Below, piece after piece: positions 51,075 through 61,182 of a stretch of 64,000 nucleotides of DNA. The stretch covers positions 1,054,001 through 1,118,000 of the forward strand of contig NZ_LT635470.1 of assembly GCF_900120295.1 (NCBI RefSeq), in the 5' to 3' direction. Source of the stretch: Blautia sp. Marseille-P3201T (GTDB taxonomy: Bacteria > Bacillota > Clostridia > Lachnospirales > Lachnospiraceae). The translations under genes were made by a program, and so were the position numbers. Below the pieces are notes generated by a model. It searched no databases and had not been told where the DNA came from. It was given only the letters and a program-made list of their open reading frames with translations. Each line of letters opens with the position of its first letter. Position 1 is the first letter of the stretch.

Positions 51075-52733
51075 CTATTCCCATGTCCATTCTGCAAGAT
51101 TTGCAATCAACGGCCATGCTGCACCATGTGCGTGAATTCTCTGGTTTCCGATATTTAAACCATCTTTTACATAATACAGGTGTGTCATATTCACATAGAA
51201 TGCCCAAGGCGCTTCTCCCTTCATGGAAGTACCTGTTGTGCCATCCCACTGTGCTTTCTGCCACCACTCATAAGAGTCTTCAATGGTAAGAGAAGTCATT
51301 GCCTTATCCAGATATTCATCTGTGGTAGGATTTGTATAAAATTCAGGATTATACCAGTCTGTTTTCCCCGCATTACTGCTGTGGAACAGCATATAAGAGG
51401 TCATTGGACTCTCAGACCCCCATCCCATAATCATTGGTTCAGAGAACATTCTCTTAATAGTTTCATCTTCACTTACACCCTCTACATTGATTTCAAAGCC
51501 CATGTTTTCTTTTGCCTGATTTGCCACAGACATAGCAACTGCCTGACGCATGGAATCACCTGCAAAGTACATCAAGTTAAAAGCCAGCTTTTCTCCGTCT
51601 TTATCACGAATACCATCTCCATCTGTGTCTTTCCAGCCGGACTGCTCTAAAAGTTCTACTGCATAATCCACATCTGTTTCGATTACATCTTCTTCATTCC
51701 ACCATGGCATACCATCACATTCAGAATACGCAGGCTTAGCAAATCCATTTAATGCTTCATCAATAATTTTATCTCGGTCAATTCCATAGCACATAGCCTT
51801 TCTTACATTGACGTCAGAAGTAATGTTATTTCCAATTTTATATCCGTCTTCTGTCTTTTTTCCTTCATCAGGTACAGTAGGCATTGTAATCCCACGGTTA
51901 TCTACAGACTCTACCTGTTCCACATGCATACCGTCAATCTCTGTTGTGGCAAGTGTTGCAGAAGTTAATGCAATATCCACTTCTCCTGCTTTTGCAGCTA
52001 CAAATCTGGCGTCTTCATCCTGAATTAAAAAGACTGCTCTTTTAATTTCCGGTTGTTCACCATAATAATCTTCATTTGCTTCTAAAATAAACTGCTGTCC
52101 TTTATCCCACTGAACCATTTTATAAGGGCCGGAACCAATAATCTGGTCTGCTTCTAAACCGAATTTATCGCTGTATGCTTTTTCCGGTACAATTCCCATC
52201 TGTGCAACTGTATAGATAAAGGTTACACATGGCTTAGAAAGTTTAAATTCTACAGTTGTGTCATCTAACGCTTTACAACTCTCCAGCATAGTTAAGTCCA
52301 TATAGGTAGCTTTTTCTTTTGTTGTATTAAAAGTGAATGCAATATCAGATGCTTTTAATGGCTCACCATTTGTAAATTTTACATCATCTCTGATTTTAAA
52401 AGTCCAGGTAAGGGCATCTTCACTGGTGGTATATTCTGTAGCCAGATCATTCTCAATCTGCTCATCTCCATTTATTTTTACAAGAGTAGAATAGATAGGA
52501 GAACCTGTATATCCAAATCCTGTACAAGGGTCAAAAGAGTCACCTTCACTGGAAAATCCAATCGTCACCTCTGTTTTTTCCTTGCTGTCTGTATCCTTTC
52601 CAGCTTCTTTTGTTCCTTCCTTCTGTGTATCTGCCTTCGCAGCTTCTGTTCCGGAATTTCCGGAAGCACCACAGCCTGTAACCATAGCAGAAACACATAA
52701 TAAGGCAGTTAATACCTTCATTCTCCTTTTCAT
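51075..52733 (-). CDS. Peptide/nickel-type ABC substrate-binding lipoprotein
   Basis: A 552-residue lipoprotein of the SBP family 5. The lipobox is VTGCG near residue 20; an Ala/Lys/Glu linker follows. The core has LTWTFKIRDDVKFTNGEPLK, a family 5 hallmark, and VRKAMCYGIDRDKI. I start at ATG 52733, nine bases after AGGAGG; an in-frame ATG 12 bases earlier touches that site. The ligand could be peptide, nickel chelate or other; the sequence does not decide. Confidence 0.9.
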   Translation of the reverse strand: MKRRMKVLTALLCVSAMVTGCGASGNSGTEAAKADTQKEGTKEAGKDTDSKEKTEVTIGFSSEGDSFDPCTGFGYTGSPIYSTLVKINGDEQIENDLATEYTTSEDALTWTFKIRDDVKFTNGEPLKASDIAFTFNTTKEKATYMDLTMLESCKALDDTTVEFKLSKPCVTFIYTVAQMGIVPEKAYSDKFGLEADQIIGSGPYKMVQWDKGQQFILEANEDYYGEQPEIKRAVFLIQDEDARFVAAKAGEVDIALTSATLATTEIDGMHVEQVESVDNRGITMPTVPDEGKKTEDGYKIGNNITSDVNVRKAMCYGIDRDKIIDEALNGFAKPAYSECDGMPWWNEEDVIETDVDYAVELLEQSGWKDTDGDGIRDKDGEKLAFNLMYFAGDSMRQAVAMSVANQAKENMGFEINVEGVSEDETIKRMFSEPMIMGWGSESPMTSYMLFHSSNAGKTDWYNPEFYTNPTTDEYLDKAMTSLTIEDSYEWWQKAQWDGTTGTSMKGEAPWAFYVNMTHLYYVKDGLNIGNQRIHAHGAAWPLIANLAEWTWE

Positions 52734-52784
52734 GGAATTCATCCTCCTAATTTTTTCTTCGTGTTTTAGCTTCCTCATTATATA

Positions 52785-52822
52785 TAGAAAAATCCCCCGG
52801 GACAAGCCACCCCAGGGGATAT
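52785..52822 (-). terminator. Terminator of the Bce-type operon
   Basis: ATCCCC and GGGGAT arms with T runs on both strands, between the permease stop at 52919 and the binding-protein gene. Confidence 0.75.
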
Positions 52823-52918
52823 ATTTTTTAATTTTTTTCTTTTCTTTTTCTCTTCAATTACAAAGCGTTATAGACACTTTTTATCAATACTGCGCAAAAA
52901 TGGAACCCTATCCAGGGG

Positions 52919-54943
52919 TTAATCCTCCTTTTTATTGCTTACAATACCATAGTAAGCTCTGGAAGTTACCAGATACATGGTCACATAGAAAAGTGTAAAA
53001 ATAATATAGCATGCTGCTGTCACCGAAAGAAGTAATTTCTGATTATTAATTCCAAACAATACAATAATTTTACTCATCATAGGATAAGCAAATGCCGTAT
53101 GAATACCTGCTGCAATCAGAGGCATAAAAAATACGGTAAGCACCTGAGAATTGATACTTTTTCGTATTGCCTTCCGGCTCATCCCTACTTTTTGAAGAAT
53201 TTCAAATCTCTGCTGGTCTTCGTATCCTTCTGTTACCTGTTTATAATACATAATGAGAACCATTCCTACAATAAACACAATTCCAAGAAGAATACCCAGT
53301 ATAAACATTCCGCCATAAAGTGAGTAGAAGTTTCCTCTTTCCATTTCCCTGCTCTCTACCAGAACATGGAGATTTTCATTCTGCTGTTCAAACTCTGCCC
53401 CACGTTTCTGAAGCTCCTGTGCTGCTTCGATTTGTTTATCTGCATCTGCTTTCAAATTAATGCCGCGATAATTATTCATAGCTGTTTCCATACCGCTTAA
53501 CTGCTCACATTCCTGTCTGATTTCGGAAAGCACTTCCTTATCTTTCACAAAAATAAACATAGAAGAAATTGTCTGCATTACATCGATTCCATTGTCCACA
53601 AATTTGGGCACAACTTTCTTTATCTTCCACTCCCTTCCATTTTCCAGAGCTAGTGTTTTATAATCATAGGCCATCTTTGTGCTATAGAGAAGAATTTCAT
53701 TTCCTTCCAAAGTTTCCTGCTTATCCATAATACGATTATAATCTTCTACGGGAATAAAAAATAACTGCCTGATATGCTTATACACATCTGTTCCATAACT
53801 CTCCACACGCTCTGGACTCATAGCCAATTCTTTTCCATCTAAATAAGCGGCTGCTCCCAGATAAGTATAAAATAATTCATCTTTTTTCTCTATCTGCTGT
53901 TCTTTCAAAACATCTGAAACAACATCATAAAATTCTTCTACTTTTTCGCTATCTTCCGTCTGCACATCTACCACCAGTTTCTGAGGATAACGAGAATTCA
54001 AAAAGTCTTCTGCCCCCATGTAAAGACAGGAAACAGCAGATACCATAACCAGAACCATAGTAGATAAAATACAGATGGAGGCAAGTCCCTCCCCATTTCT
54101 TTTCATGCGGAACATCATAGAAGAAACAGAGATAAAATGATTGGGCTTATAATAATAATGTTTATTGTTTTTCAAAATTTTGCATAATACCACAGAGCCT
54201 GCCTGAAACAACAGATAAGTAGCTCCGATTACCATAATTACAGCTACGAAAAACATACCAATTACCTGCATAGGTTCTTCAATAGACAGGGCAATGACAT
54301 AGGCTCCTGCTAAAATAACAATGCCAAGCACAGCTAAGATCCAATTCGCCTTTGGTGGTTTTTCCCCCACCTGTTCGCTTTTTAACAATTCCACCGGTTT
54401 CATTCTGAAAATCTGAAACAGACATTTAAATAAAATCAAAAGAAAAATCGGAAGAAAAATAGTTATTGTATCTTTTACAGATGATACAGAAATCGTAAAA
54501 TGAAAATCCGCTTTCCCTCCCAGCATTTTTATCATGGCAAGTTCTCCTAATTTTGAGAAGAAAATACCGCAGCCAATACCGAAAACAAGTGTAATTCCTG
54601 TTATCTGAATACATTCCCATATCATAACATAAGCTACATTTTTCTTCCCCATACCTAAAATATGGTAAAGGCCAAATTCCTTATATCTTCTTTTCATCAA
54701 AAAGGAATTCGTATAAAACAGGAAAATCAAAGCAAAAACACTGATAACCAGACAACCAAAGGACAAAGTCATCTGCATGGTTTCTCCGCCTTTCATTCCT
54801 CTTACAATTTCACTGGTACTCAAAAAACAAATCATATAAAACATCATAATCATGCCCGCACAAGCCAGCATGTAAGGCACATAAATTTTTTTATTTTTCT
54901 TTATTCCCGTCCACGCAAGTTTAGGGTAAAATCCGGTTTTCAC
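52919..54943 (-). CDS. BceB-type ABC permease (FtsX family, antimicrobial peptide)
   Basis: A 674-residue permease with ten helices and a large extracellular domain (about residues 290-520) between helices 7 and 8, the layout of BceB. The early MKRRYKEFGLYHILGMGKKN is the ATPase-contact site. The start is GTG 54943, overlapping the ATPase stop as GTGA. BceB proteins both remove cell-wall antibiotics from their lipid targets and signal to the partner kinase. The peptide is unknown. Confidence 0.9.
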   Translation of the reverse strand: MKTGFYPKLAWTGIKKNKKIYVPYMLACAGMIMMFYMICFLSTSEIVRGMKGGETMQMTLSFGCLVISVFALIFLFYTNSFLMKRRYKEFGLYHILGMGKKNVAYVMIWECIQITGITLVFGIGCGIFFSKLGELAMIKMLGGKADFHFTISVSSVKDTITIFLPIFLLILFKCLFQIFRMKPVELLKSEQVGEKPPKANWILAVLGIVILAGAYVIALSIEEPMQVIGMFFVAVIMVIGATYLLFQAGSVVLCKILKNNKHYYYKPNHFISVSSMMFRMKRNGEGLASICILSTMVLVMVSAVSCLYMGAEDFLNSRYPQKLVVDVQTEDSEKVEEFYDVVSDVLKEQQIEKKDELFYTYLGAAAYLDGKELAMSPERVESYGTDVYKHIRQLFFIPVEDYNRIMDKQETLEGNEILLYSTKMAYDYKTLALENGREWKIKKVVPKFVDNGIDVMQTISSMFIFVKDKEVLSEIRQECEQLSGMETAMNNYRGINLKADADKQIEAAQELQKRGAEFEQQNENLHVLVESREMERGNFYSLYGGMFILGILLGIVFIVGMVLIMYYKQVTEGYEDQQRFEILQKVGMSRKAIRKSINSQVLTVFFMPLIAAGIHTAFAYPMMSKIIVLFGINNQKLLLSVTAACYIIFTLFYVTMYLVTSRAYYGIVSNKKED

Positions 54944-55704
54944 TCTGTCACACCTCCTCCTGCCAGAACAGTAAGGGCATTGGAAATCTTTTCGTACATC
55001 TGCTGTCTCGTATTATTTCCTCTGTAAATCTGATGGAACACCTCACCATCCTTGATAAAAAGAACACGTTTTGCATGACTTGCCGCTTTTACAGAATGGG
55101 TTACCATTAAAATTGTCTGCCCCTCCTCATTTACTGCGGAAAACAGCTCTAAAAGTTCATCTGTGGATTTGGAGTCTAAAGCTCCCGTAGGCTCATCTGC
55201 CAAAATAAGCTTCGGATTGGTAATCAGCGCACGGGCCACTGCTGCTCTCTGCTTCTGACCTCCCGAAACCTCATAAGGATACTTTTCTAAAATTGCTGTA
55301 ATGCCCAGCTTTTCTGCAATAGGCGCTAATCTATATTCCATCTCTTTGTGTCCTTTTCCGCTTAATACCAGCGGTAGAAAAATATTGTCTTTAATGGAAA
55401 ATGTATCTAAAAGATTAAATTCCTGAAATACAAAACCCAGATTTTCTCTGCGGAAAGTAGAAAGTTCTGCCTCCTTTATTTTAGACATGTCTTTTCCATC
55501 CAGCCATACCGTTCCCTTGGTAGGTTTATCAAGAGCTGCCAGAATATTTAAAAGAGTTGTTTTTCCGGAACCTGACTCGCCCATAATCGCAGTGTATTCT
55601 CCTTCTTCTGCACTAAAATTCACATTTCGAAGGGCTTCTACCTGATTTCCTCCAAATCGTGTCGTATATATTTTCTTTAAATTCTTTACTTCTAAAATTG
55701 CCAT
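54940..55704 (-). CDS. BceA-type ABC ATPase
   Basis: A 254-residue ATPase: Walker A GESGSGKTT, signature VSGGQKQRA, Walker B LILADEPTGALD, H-loop VTHSVKAA. This is the MacB/BceA type. It pairs with the BceB-like permease, which overlaps it by four bases. The region upstream carries a terminator, so it may have its own promoter separate from the kinase gene. Confidence 0.93.
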   Translation of the reverse strand: MAILEVKNLKKIYTTRFGGNQVEALRNVNFSAEEGEYTAIMGESGSGKTTLLNILAALDKPTKGTVWLDGKDMSKIKEAELSTFRRENLGFVFQEFNLLDTFSIKDNIFLPLVLSGKGHKEMEYRLAPIAEKLGITAILEKYPYEVSGGQKQRAAVARALITNPKLILADEPTGALDSKSTDELLELFSAVNEEGQTILMVTHSVKAASHAKRVLFIKDGEVFHQIYRGNNTRQQMYEKISNALTVLAGGGVTE

Positions 55705-55740
55705 TGCGTTTTCCTCCTTGCTTTGTTCAAACGTATTGTA

Positions 55741-55786
55741 TCAAAAAAGGGAAATGCTTCGCCATAACTTCTGCTTACATTTCCCT
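55741..55786 (-). terminator. Terminator between kinase and ABC genes of the Bce module
   Basis: AGGGAAATG pairs with CATTTCCCT, followed on the minus strand by TTTTTTGA. It lies after the kinase stop and before the ATPase start and could uncouple the two parts. Confidence 0.78.
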
Positions 55787-55813
55787 GTTTCATCTTACAT
55801 TTTTGAAAGATTG

Positions 55814-56806
55814 TTATTCTATTTCCAGTTTTTTTCTCTTTAAATCCAAGATAATCTCTGTGCCTTTATGAATTTCAGACTCAGCCCGAATTCCATATCC
55901 CAGCTTTTCACAAATCCTTTTACATAAATACAAGCCTATGCCACTTGCTTTTTTATCTTCTCTTCCGTTATATCCCGTGTAACCCTTTTCAAAAATTCTG
56001 GGCAAATCTTCTTTGGCAATTCCAATTCCCGTATCTTTCACTACCAAAATCTGCTGTGGCTTCCACTGTAAGGAAATACATCCTCCCGGCTTTGTATACT
56101 TTAAAGAATTGGACAAAAGCTGTTCAATCACAAACAGCAGCCATTTCTCATCTGTCAGAATAATTGCATTGGTAGTTTCATATTCTAATTTTATCTTTTT
56201 ACGGATAAACTGCGGTGCAAACCTGCGTACTGCCTGTTTTATAATACTGTCTAAGGAATATTCCCGAAAAACATAATCTCTTTCACTGCTGTCAAGGCGC
56301 AGATAGCAGAGCACCATTTCCACATACTGCTCAATTCGCATCAAATCTGTTCCGATTTCTCTGGAAAACTCACTGTCCTCAGACTGCAGCTTTAAATACA
56401 TAGAAGCAATGGGAGTCTTAATCTGATGCACCCATAAAGTATAATATTCCAACATATCCTGCTCTTTTTCATTATGTACATTTTCCATATCTTGTATATT
56501 CTTATACAAATGTTCCAGAATTTTCTCATATTCTTCTTCCAGTCCGTCTTCTGCCTTTGGTAAATTTTCTAACAAAAATTCTTTCTGATTTACGGCTCTT
56601 TCCAGCTGAATATATTTCTGACGGAATTTCATAAATTGAAAAATCAAAACCGCTATTCCAAAGACGCCTCCCACGGAAACCGCATAAAAAGCTGCATGTA
56701 GAGGTATTTGATACATTTGGAAAAGGAAGAAAAAAACAGTAGAAAACAACAGATAAAAGAGAATTTTTCCCCCTTGTTTCCTTATATATATCTTGAATAT
56801 TTCCAT
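55814..56806 (-). CDS. BceS-type intramembrane-sensing histidine kinase
   Basis: A 330-residue kinase with two N-terminal helices (about 15-55) and almost no external loop, as in BceS kinases that sense through the partner permease. The phospho-His box is WVHQIKTPI (about 128-136); ATP-binding motifs include LLSNSLKYT, DTGIGIAKEDLPRIFEKGYTG split as N and G1 boxes, and ASGIGLYL. AAGGAG precedes the ATG; it follows the response regulator by 17 bases. Confidence 0.92.
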   Translation of the reverse strand: MEIFKIYIRKQGGKILFYLLFSTVFFFLFQMYQIPLHAAFYAVSVGGVFGIAVLIFQFMKFRQKYIQLERAVNQKEFLLENLPKAEDGLEEEYEKILEHLYKNIQDMENVHNEKEQDMLEYYTLWVHQIKTPIASMYLKLQSEDSEFSREIGTDLMRIEQYVEMVLCYLRLDSSERDYVFREYSLDSIIKQAVRRFAPQFIRKKIKLEYETTNAIILTDEKWLLFVIEQLLSNSLKYTKPGGCISLQWKPQQILVVKDTGIGIAKEDLPRIFEKGYTGYNGREDKKASGIGLYLCKRICEKLGYGIRAESEIHKGTEIILDLKRKKLEIE

Positions 56807-56823
56807 AATTTTCTCCTTAAACT

Positions 56824-57498
56824 CTAAATGGCAATCGTATATCCCATTCCCACCTTTGTGGTAATAAAATCAGAAAGTCCTGCCTGAGCCAGCTTTTTCC
56901 GCAAACGATTTACATTGACACTTAATGTATTTTCATCTACAAAGCTGTCATTTTCCCACAGTTTTTCCATAAGACGTTCCCTGCTTACAATTTTTCCTTT
57001 ATTCTCCATCAAGGTCTGCAAAATCCGGTATTCATTTTTTGTCAGTTCGATTTTTTCGTCCTGATAAAAAAGAACCGCCTCTGCTGTATTTAAAAAAGCG
57101 CCTTTATGCTCCAAAACAGAAACCTGTCCTGTATAATCATAACTTCTTCTAAGCAATGCCTGTATCTTTGCAGTCAACACCGATAAATCAAAAGGTTTTG
57201 CCACAAAATCATCTCCACCCATCTGGATAGCCATCACAATATTCATATTATCCGATGCAGAGGAAATAAATAAAACAGGAATTTGAGAGATTTTCCTGAT
57301 TTCCTGGCACCAGTAATATCCATTAAAAAATGGCAGTGATATATCCATAAGAACAAGATGAGGATTATAGGATGAAAATTCCGTCATAACATCTGCAAAA
57401 TTTTCTATATAGCGTGCCTGTAAATTCCAGGCTTCCAAATGTTTCTTTATTGCACAGGCAATATCTATGTCGTCTTCTACAATTAAAATACGATACAT
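56824..57498 (-). CDS. BceR-type response regulator (OmpR family)
   Basis: A 224-residue regulator. The phospho-acceptor is Asp52 in LVLMDISLP; Lys of KPF is at about residue 101. The winged HTH (about 130-222) contains LTKNEYRILQTL and VNRLRKKL. I start at ATG 57498 (GAGGAGG six bases upstream); a longer frame adds an unlikely hydrophobic leader. It is first in the module with the kinase. Confidence 0.93.
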   Translation of the reverse strand: MYRILIVEDDIDIACAIKKHLEAWNLQARYIENFADVMTEFSSYNPHLVLMDISLPFFNGYYWCQEIRKISQIPVLFISSASDNMNIVMAIQMGGDDFVAKPFDLSVLTAKIQALLRRSYDYTGQVSVLEHKGAFLNTAEAVLFYQDEKIELTKNEYRILQTLMENKGKIVSRERLMEKLWENDSFVDENTLSVNVNRLRKKLAQAGLSDFITTKVGMGYTIAI

Positions 57499-57571
57499 GA
57501 TATACCTCCTCATTTTTTCTTTTATTATAATCACTGCCATCAATATGAGCAAGTACCCTTTTATTTACTTC

Positions 57572-58684
57572 TTATCTCTCACAATGTTCTAAAATAAATT
57601 TTCCCATTTCCTCTATACAATCTTCGCACTGAGGATATACTCCGGTATTATCAAAAAACGCATGACCAAATCCTTTATAAAGCACCATTTTTGTTTCTAC
57701 TCCTGCATTATGAAGTTTCAGCCCATAGCCCAGAGTTTCCAGTTTAAGAAAATCATGCTCACCTACCGCCAGAAATGTAGGTGGATTATTCTTTGCCTCT
57801 TTTGTATAAGGATTTAGATAATCATTTTTTATATCCTTTGTTCCAAGAATTGGCTCCAGTCCTGCTGTCATTCCTGAAAACATACCTATCATTTTAGTAA
57901 GTCCACGTTTTTGTTTTGGTGCCATTTCAAAATTTTCCATGCCCGGCTTGAAATATTCGTCTTCTATTCCTGCCATATTCAAAGTTGGATAAAGAAGAAG
58001 CTGTCCCTTCAATAAATTAATTTTTTCTTCTCTATCACGTGTCGCACAATACTGAGCAAGGTTTCCTCCTGCACTGTCTCCTGCCACAAACACATGATTT
58101 CTGTCTCCGCCAAACTGCTCTGCATTTTCATAAATCCATTTTAAAACAGAAAAACAATCCTGATGTCCGACAGGATATGGGTGTTCCGGTGCCAGTCTGT
58201 AATCCACAGATACGGCACAAATCCCTGTTTTATCCACAAGCATCTTCACAGATTCTTCTACCACATCACAGGAACCGCCAAAGAAGCCGCCTCCATGTAT
58301 ATAGTATAAAATCGGCAGGTTTTGTTCTAGTGCTCCTTGTTTCTTATAAATTCTTACAGGAATTTCGTACCCGTCCTCTGCTTTTACTTTTTTCTCCTGA
58401 ATTTTTATTTCTCCTTCTACACAGGGAATACTTTTTACTCCATTGAACATTTTTCTTAATTTTGCAATTCCCTTTTCTGAAGTATCCATTTTCATAAATC
58501 TTGCCGGCATAAATGCAAAAATCTTCATTTGCTTTTTCATGTCATTATACAGACGCGGGTCCATAGCTCCTTTTTCTTCACAATCAGGAAGATTTTTGAC
58601 AAGAAGCGGCGCTTCATAATACTCTGTATTTTCCTCTTTTTCCTTTAAAAGCTGCAGTAAACGTTCTTCATATTTCTTTTTCAT
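57572..58684 (-). CDS. Alpha/beta-hydrolase esterase (HSL family)
   Basis: A 370-residue esterase/lipase of the hormone-sensitive lipase group. The oxyanion motif HGGGFFGG (about 129-136), the nucleophile GDSAGGN (about 206-212), a later HDF Asp/His region and the catalytic His in GFGHAFFD near 340 are all visible. No signal peptide. GGAT lies before the ATG. It is 22 bases after the GH3 gene stop, so it may once have been co-transcribed with that gene. Confidence 0.9.
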   Translation of the reverse strand: MKKKYEERLLQLLKEKEENTEYYEAPLLVKNLPDCEEKGAMDPRLYNDMKKQMKIFAFMPARFMKMDTSEKGIAKLRKMFNGVKSIPCVEGEIKIQEKKVKAEDGYEIPVRIYKKQGALEQNLPILYYIHGGGFFGGSCDVVEESVKMLVDKTGICAVSVDYRLAPEHPYPVGHQDCFSVLKWIYENAEQFGGDRNHVFVAGDSAGGNLAQYCATRDREEKINLLKGQLLLYPTLNMAGIEDEYFKPGMENFEMAPKQKRGLTKMIGMFSGMTAGLEPILGTKDIKNDYLNPYTKEAKNNPPTFLAVGEHDFLKLETLGYGLKLHNAGVETKMVLYKGFGHAFFDNTGVYPQCEDCIEEMGKFILEHCER

Positions 58685-58706
58685 TTTTATTTATCCTTTC
58701 GCTGTC

Positions 58707-59951
58707 CTACTTTTTATATCTTCTTGTTCTGAAATCCGATATAACACCTGCGAAATTCAATCCATATCCAAAGTCATACACATGTCCTTCGCTGTCCTGA
58801 TAACATTCCATATCTAATGCCACATCCTCTTTCTGGCATTCTACTGTTTCCATATTCGTTGGAATTTGAATAGGTAAAAGCCCTCTCGGTTCAAACTTTC
58901 CGGTGATAACGTCCAAAACTGCCTTTGGCATAACACCATATTCTGCAAGGATTGCATCTGCATAAGGCTCAAACTCTGACATAACCATAGGATTTTTTAT
59001 AGAAACAATTACTATAACCGGTTTATCTCCCATAGCCTTTCGCATATTTATCACAAGATCAAGGTCCTCTTCATTTGCTGCCTGGTTCCATTTATTCTTA
59101 TAACTGCGATTCTCTGATTTTTCCAGTGGATCCCCTCCTGCAATACTTTTCTGTCTGGCGCATACTGCCTGATATGGGCGATACTGAAGAGTTACCGGAA
59201 CATAACCATTTCCTCCACTCTTTCTGTCTTCCGGATCATACCCTACAGAAATCGGAGATTCTATAAAGCAAAGTGCTGCCTCTGCTTCTTCTGGTGTTTC
59301 TACGACAGTAAAATAATCTGCTGCTGCCTTCTTTCCGGCCGGTGTAACCGTCTTTTCCCCGGTAGGATGACTCATAAAATCCAGATAAGATTTCAAATGT
59401 CTTTCCGGTACATACACTCTCATTCCTTTTTCTAATGGAAGTACATGCTCCCTGTTTTTCAACATCGTAATTGATTTCAGCTGTGACTGATATCCTTTTT
59501 CTACAAACTCCGGACATCCCACTATGTTCAGAGATTTTTCCAAATCAAGATATGGATTTTCAAAAAGTCCTGTACGAAAAATATTGAGAAGCAGTCGATA
59601 CGCAGAACGTCTAAATCTGGCATCTGTCACTTCTTTTCCATATTTTTCACATGCCATCTTATAAGCTTCCAGCACAGGTTTCACGTCATTATTTCCTCCA
59701 AACTGATCAACACCTGCCTCAAGAGCTTTCAGGTGTCTCTCCGCCTCTGTCAAATGTTCTACGCCCCAGCATTTCCCTGCAAATTCTTCTTCTGTTTTTC
59801 CAATATCATGGGTAATTCCCCAATCCGTACAAACCACACCTTCATATCCCAGTTCTTCTCTGAGCAGATCTGTAATCAGATATTTATTATAGGAATTACC
59901 TACATTTTCTCCGTATTTTTTATCAACAGCATAAGAAACTGATACGTACAC
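58707..59951 (-). pseudogene. GH3 beta-glucosidase-like gene, 5'-truncated
   Basis: What remains is the last part of a family 3 glycoside hydrolase. It opens abruptly within the first domain: VDKKYGENVGNSYNK, then GVVCTDWG, whose Asp is the catalytic nucleophile. The (alpha/beta)6 sandwich follows to the end. Full proteins are longer by roughly 300 residues at the N-terminus, and the reading frame meets a stop just upstream of 59951. The first codon used would be GTG with no ribosome site. The break lies next to the integrative element. Confidence 0.8.
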
Positions 59952-60009
59952 GGGAATTCAGTTCATTCCATTTTCTTTTTGATATCCACATTTCTCTCAC
60001 CCCGCTTTC

Positions 60010-60234
60010 TTATTCCCCTCTTTCCTCTGGCAGCCTTGGCTTCAAGAATTTATCAGTATTTACCTTTAAAGCCCCACAAATAATTGTATATTCTTCAAAT
60101 GTAAATCTCCTTTTTCCATTCAAAGCCAAATTTAATTTCGGAAGTTCTATTCCGTTTTCTCTACTTATGTAAGTCTGGGAAATCCCATTTCTTTTCAAAT
60201 ATTCTTTTATCTTCAAACCAACATTCAAATTCAT
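60010..60234 (-). CDS. Cro-like HTH regulator
   Basis: A 74-residue XRE-type DNA-binding protein with GISQTYISRENGIELPKLN as HTH and a typical FTFEEYTIICGALKV tail. I start at ATG 60234. It is divergent from the S24 repressor gene and shares the operator region with it, like the cro/cI pair of phages. Confidence 0.8.
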   Translation of the reverse strand: MNLNVGLKIKEYLKRNGISQTYISRENGIELPKLNLALNGKRRFTFEEYTIICGALKVNTDKFLKPRLPEERGE

Positions 60235-60242
60235 CACCTATT

Positions 60243-60356
60243 TTCGATTTGTTCGAAGTTATTATTATAATATATCGTTTGTTTCGAAATGTCAACATTA
60301 TTTTTCGACTTTATCGAAATTGTTTTATTTACAAAATCGAAATTCAATGTTATACT
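60243..60356. promoter_or_regulatory. Divergent promoters with repeated TCGAA operators
   Basis: Plus promoter: TTTACA (60328-60333), 17 bases, TATACT (60351-60356). Minus promoter: TTGACA (60295-60290), 17 bases, TATTAT (60272-60267). TTCGAA-like boxes occur at about 60252, 60283, 60304, 60314 and 60337, overlapping both promoters. These are the likely repressor sites. Confidence 0.82.
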
Positions 60357-60378
60357 TCAACTAACAGGAGGTGAAAAA

Positions 60379-61122
60379 ATGCCATCATTCGGAGAAAAAA
60401 TAAAAATTGCTAGAAAATCAAAAAAATACACTCAAAAACAGTTAGCAGAAAAAATTGGTGCTGCACATAATTCTATTAGCGATTGGGAGAATGATAAGAA
60501 TAAACCTGATCCAGATACCATAGAACTTCTTTGCGGTGTTTTAGAAATAACACCTAATTATTTAATGAATTCTTTTTCTGATGAATTATCTCCAAAAGAT
60601 AAATTGTTTATAAAAAAATACCAAGCTCTTGATTTGTTTGGTCAGCAAACCATTAACATGATTTTAGACAGAGAATATGAACGCATGGAACTAATCAAAA
60701 AGCAGCAAGACCATATATCTTACTTAGAAGAAAATCCGATTATTGTGGAAAAAGGAAATAATACCATAGTCCGCCTCTATATCTATATGCACAAGATAGC
60801 TTCCGCTGGAAACGGTTTCTATTTTGATGATATCCCAACAGATACAATCGAAGCTCCATATCTTCCTGGTGCTGATTTTATTATTGGTGTTAATGGCGAT
60901 AGCATGGAGCCCACTTATAAAGATGGGGATTTAGTCTATGTGCAGAAAAGACAGATCATAGAAAACGGGGAAGTAGGTGTCTTTATTCTGAATAATGAAT
61001 GTTTCATAAAGGAAGCTGGAGAAAAAGGCTTAATTTCCCATAATGAGAAATATGACATTATACCAGGCAATGAAAAAATTCAGTGTATCGGAAAAGTTTT
61101 AGGAAAAGTAAAAATGAATTAA
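60379..61122 (+). CDS. XRE-S24 (CI/LexA-like) self-cleaving repressor
   Basis: A 247-residue repressor. HTH: YTQKQLAEKIGAAHNSIS (about 18-35). The C-terminal S24 peptidase has the cleavage site ASAGNG (about 137-142, Ala-Gly bond), the Ser in GDSMEP (about 174-179) and the Lys in CFIKEA. This is the phage/ICE repressor layout released by RecA after DNA damage. ATG 60379 has AGGAGG seven bases upstream; earlier frame extension is rejected. Confidence 0.92.
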   Translation: MPSFGEKIKIARKSKKYTQKQLAEKIGAAHNSISDWENDKNKPDPDTIELLCGVLEITPNYLMNSFSDELSPKDKLFIKKYQALDLFGQQTINMILDREYERMELIKKQQDHISYLEENPIIVEKGNNTIVRLYIYMHKIASAGNGFYFDDIPTDTIEAPYLPGADFIIGVNGDSMEPTYKDGDLVYVQKRQIIENGEVGVFILNNECFIKEAGEKGLISHNEKYDIIPGNEKIQCIGKVLGKVKMN

Positions 61123-61182
61123 ATCGCCACTGGCGTTTTAATAAAAAATAAACAACAGGAGGGTAATATTATAGCATTCGGA

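Noticed and set aside
51075-52733. Naming the importer NikA-E for nickel
   Set aside because: The short second ATPase fits, but the binding protein shows no diagnostic residues I can rely on; peptide or other ligands are equally possible.
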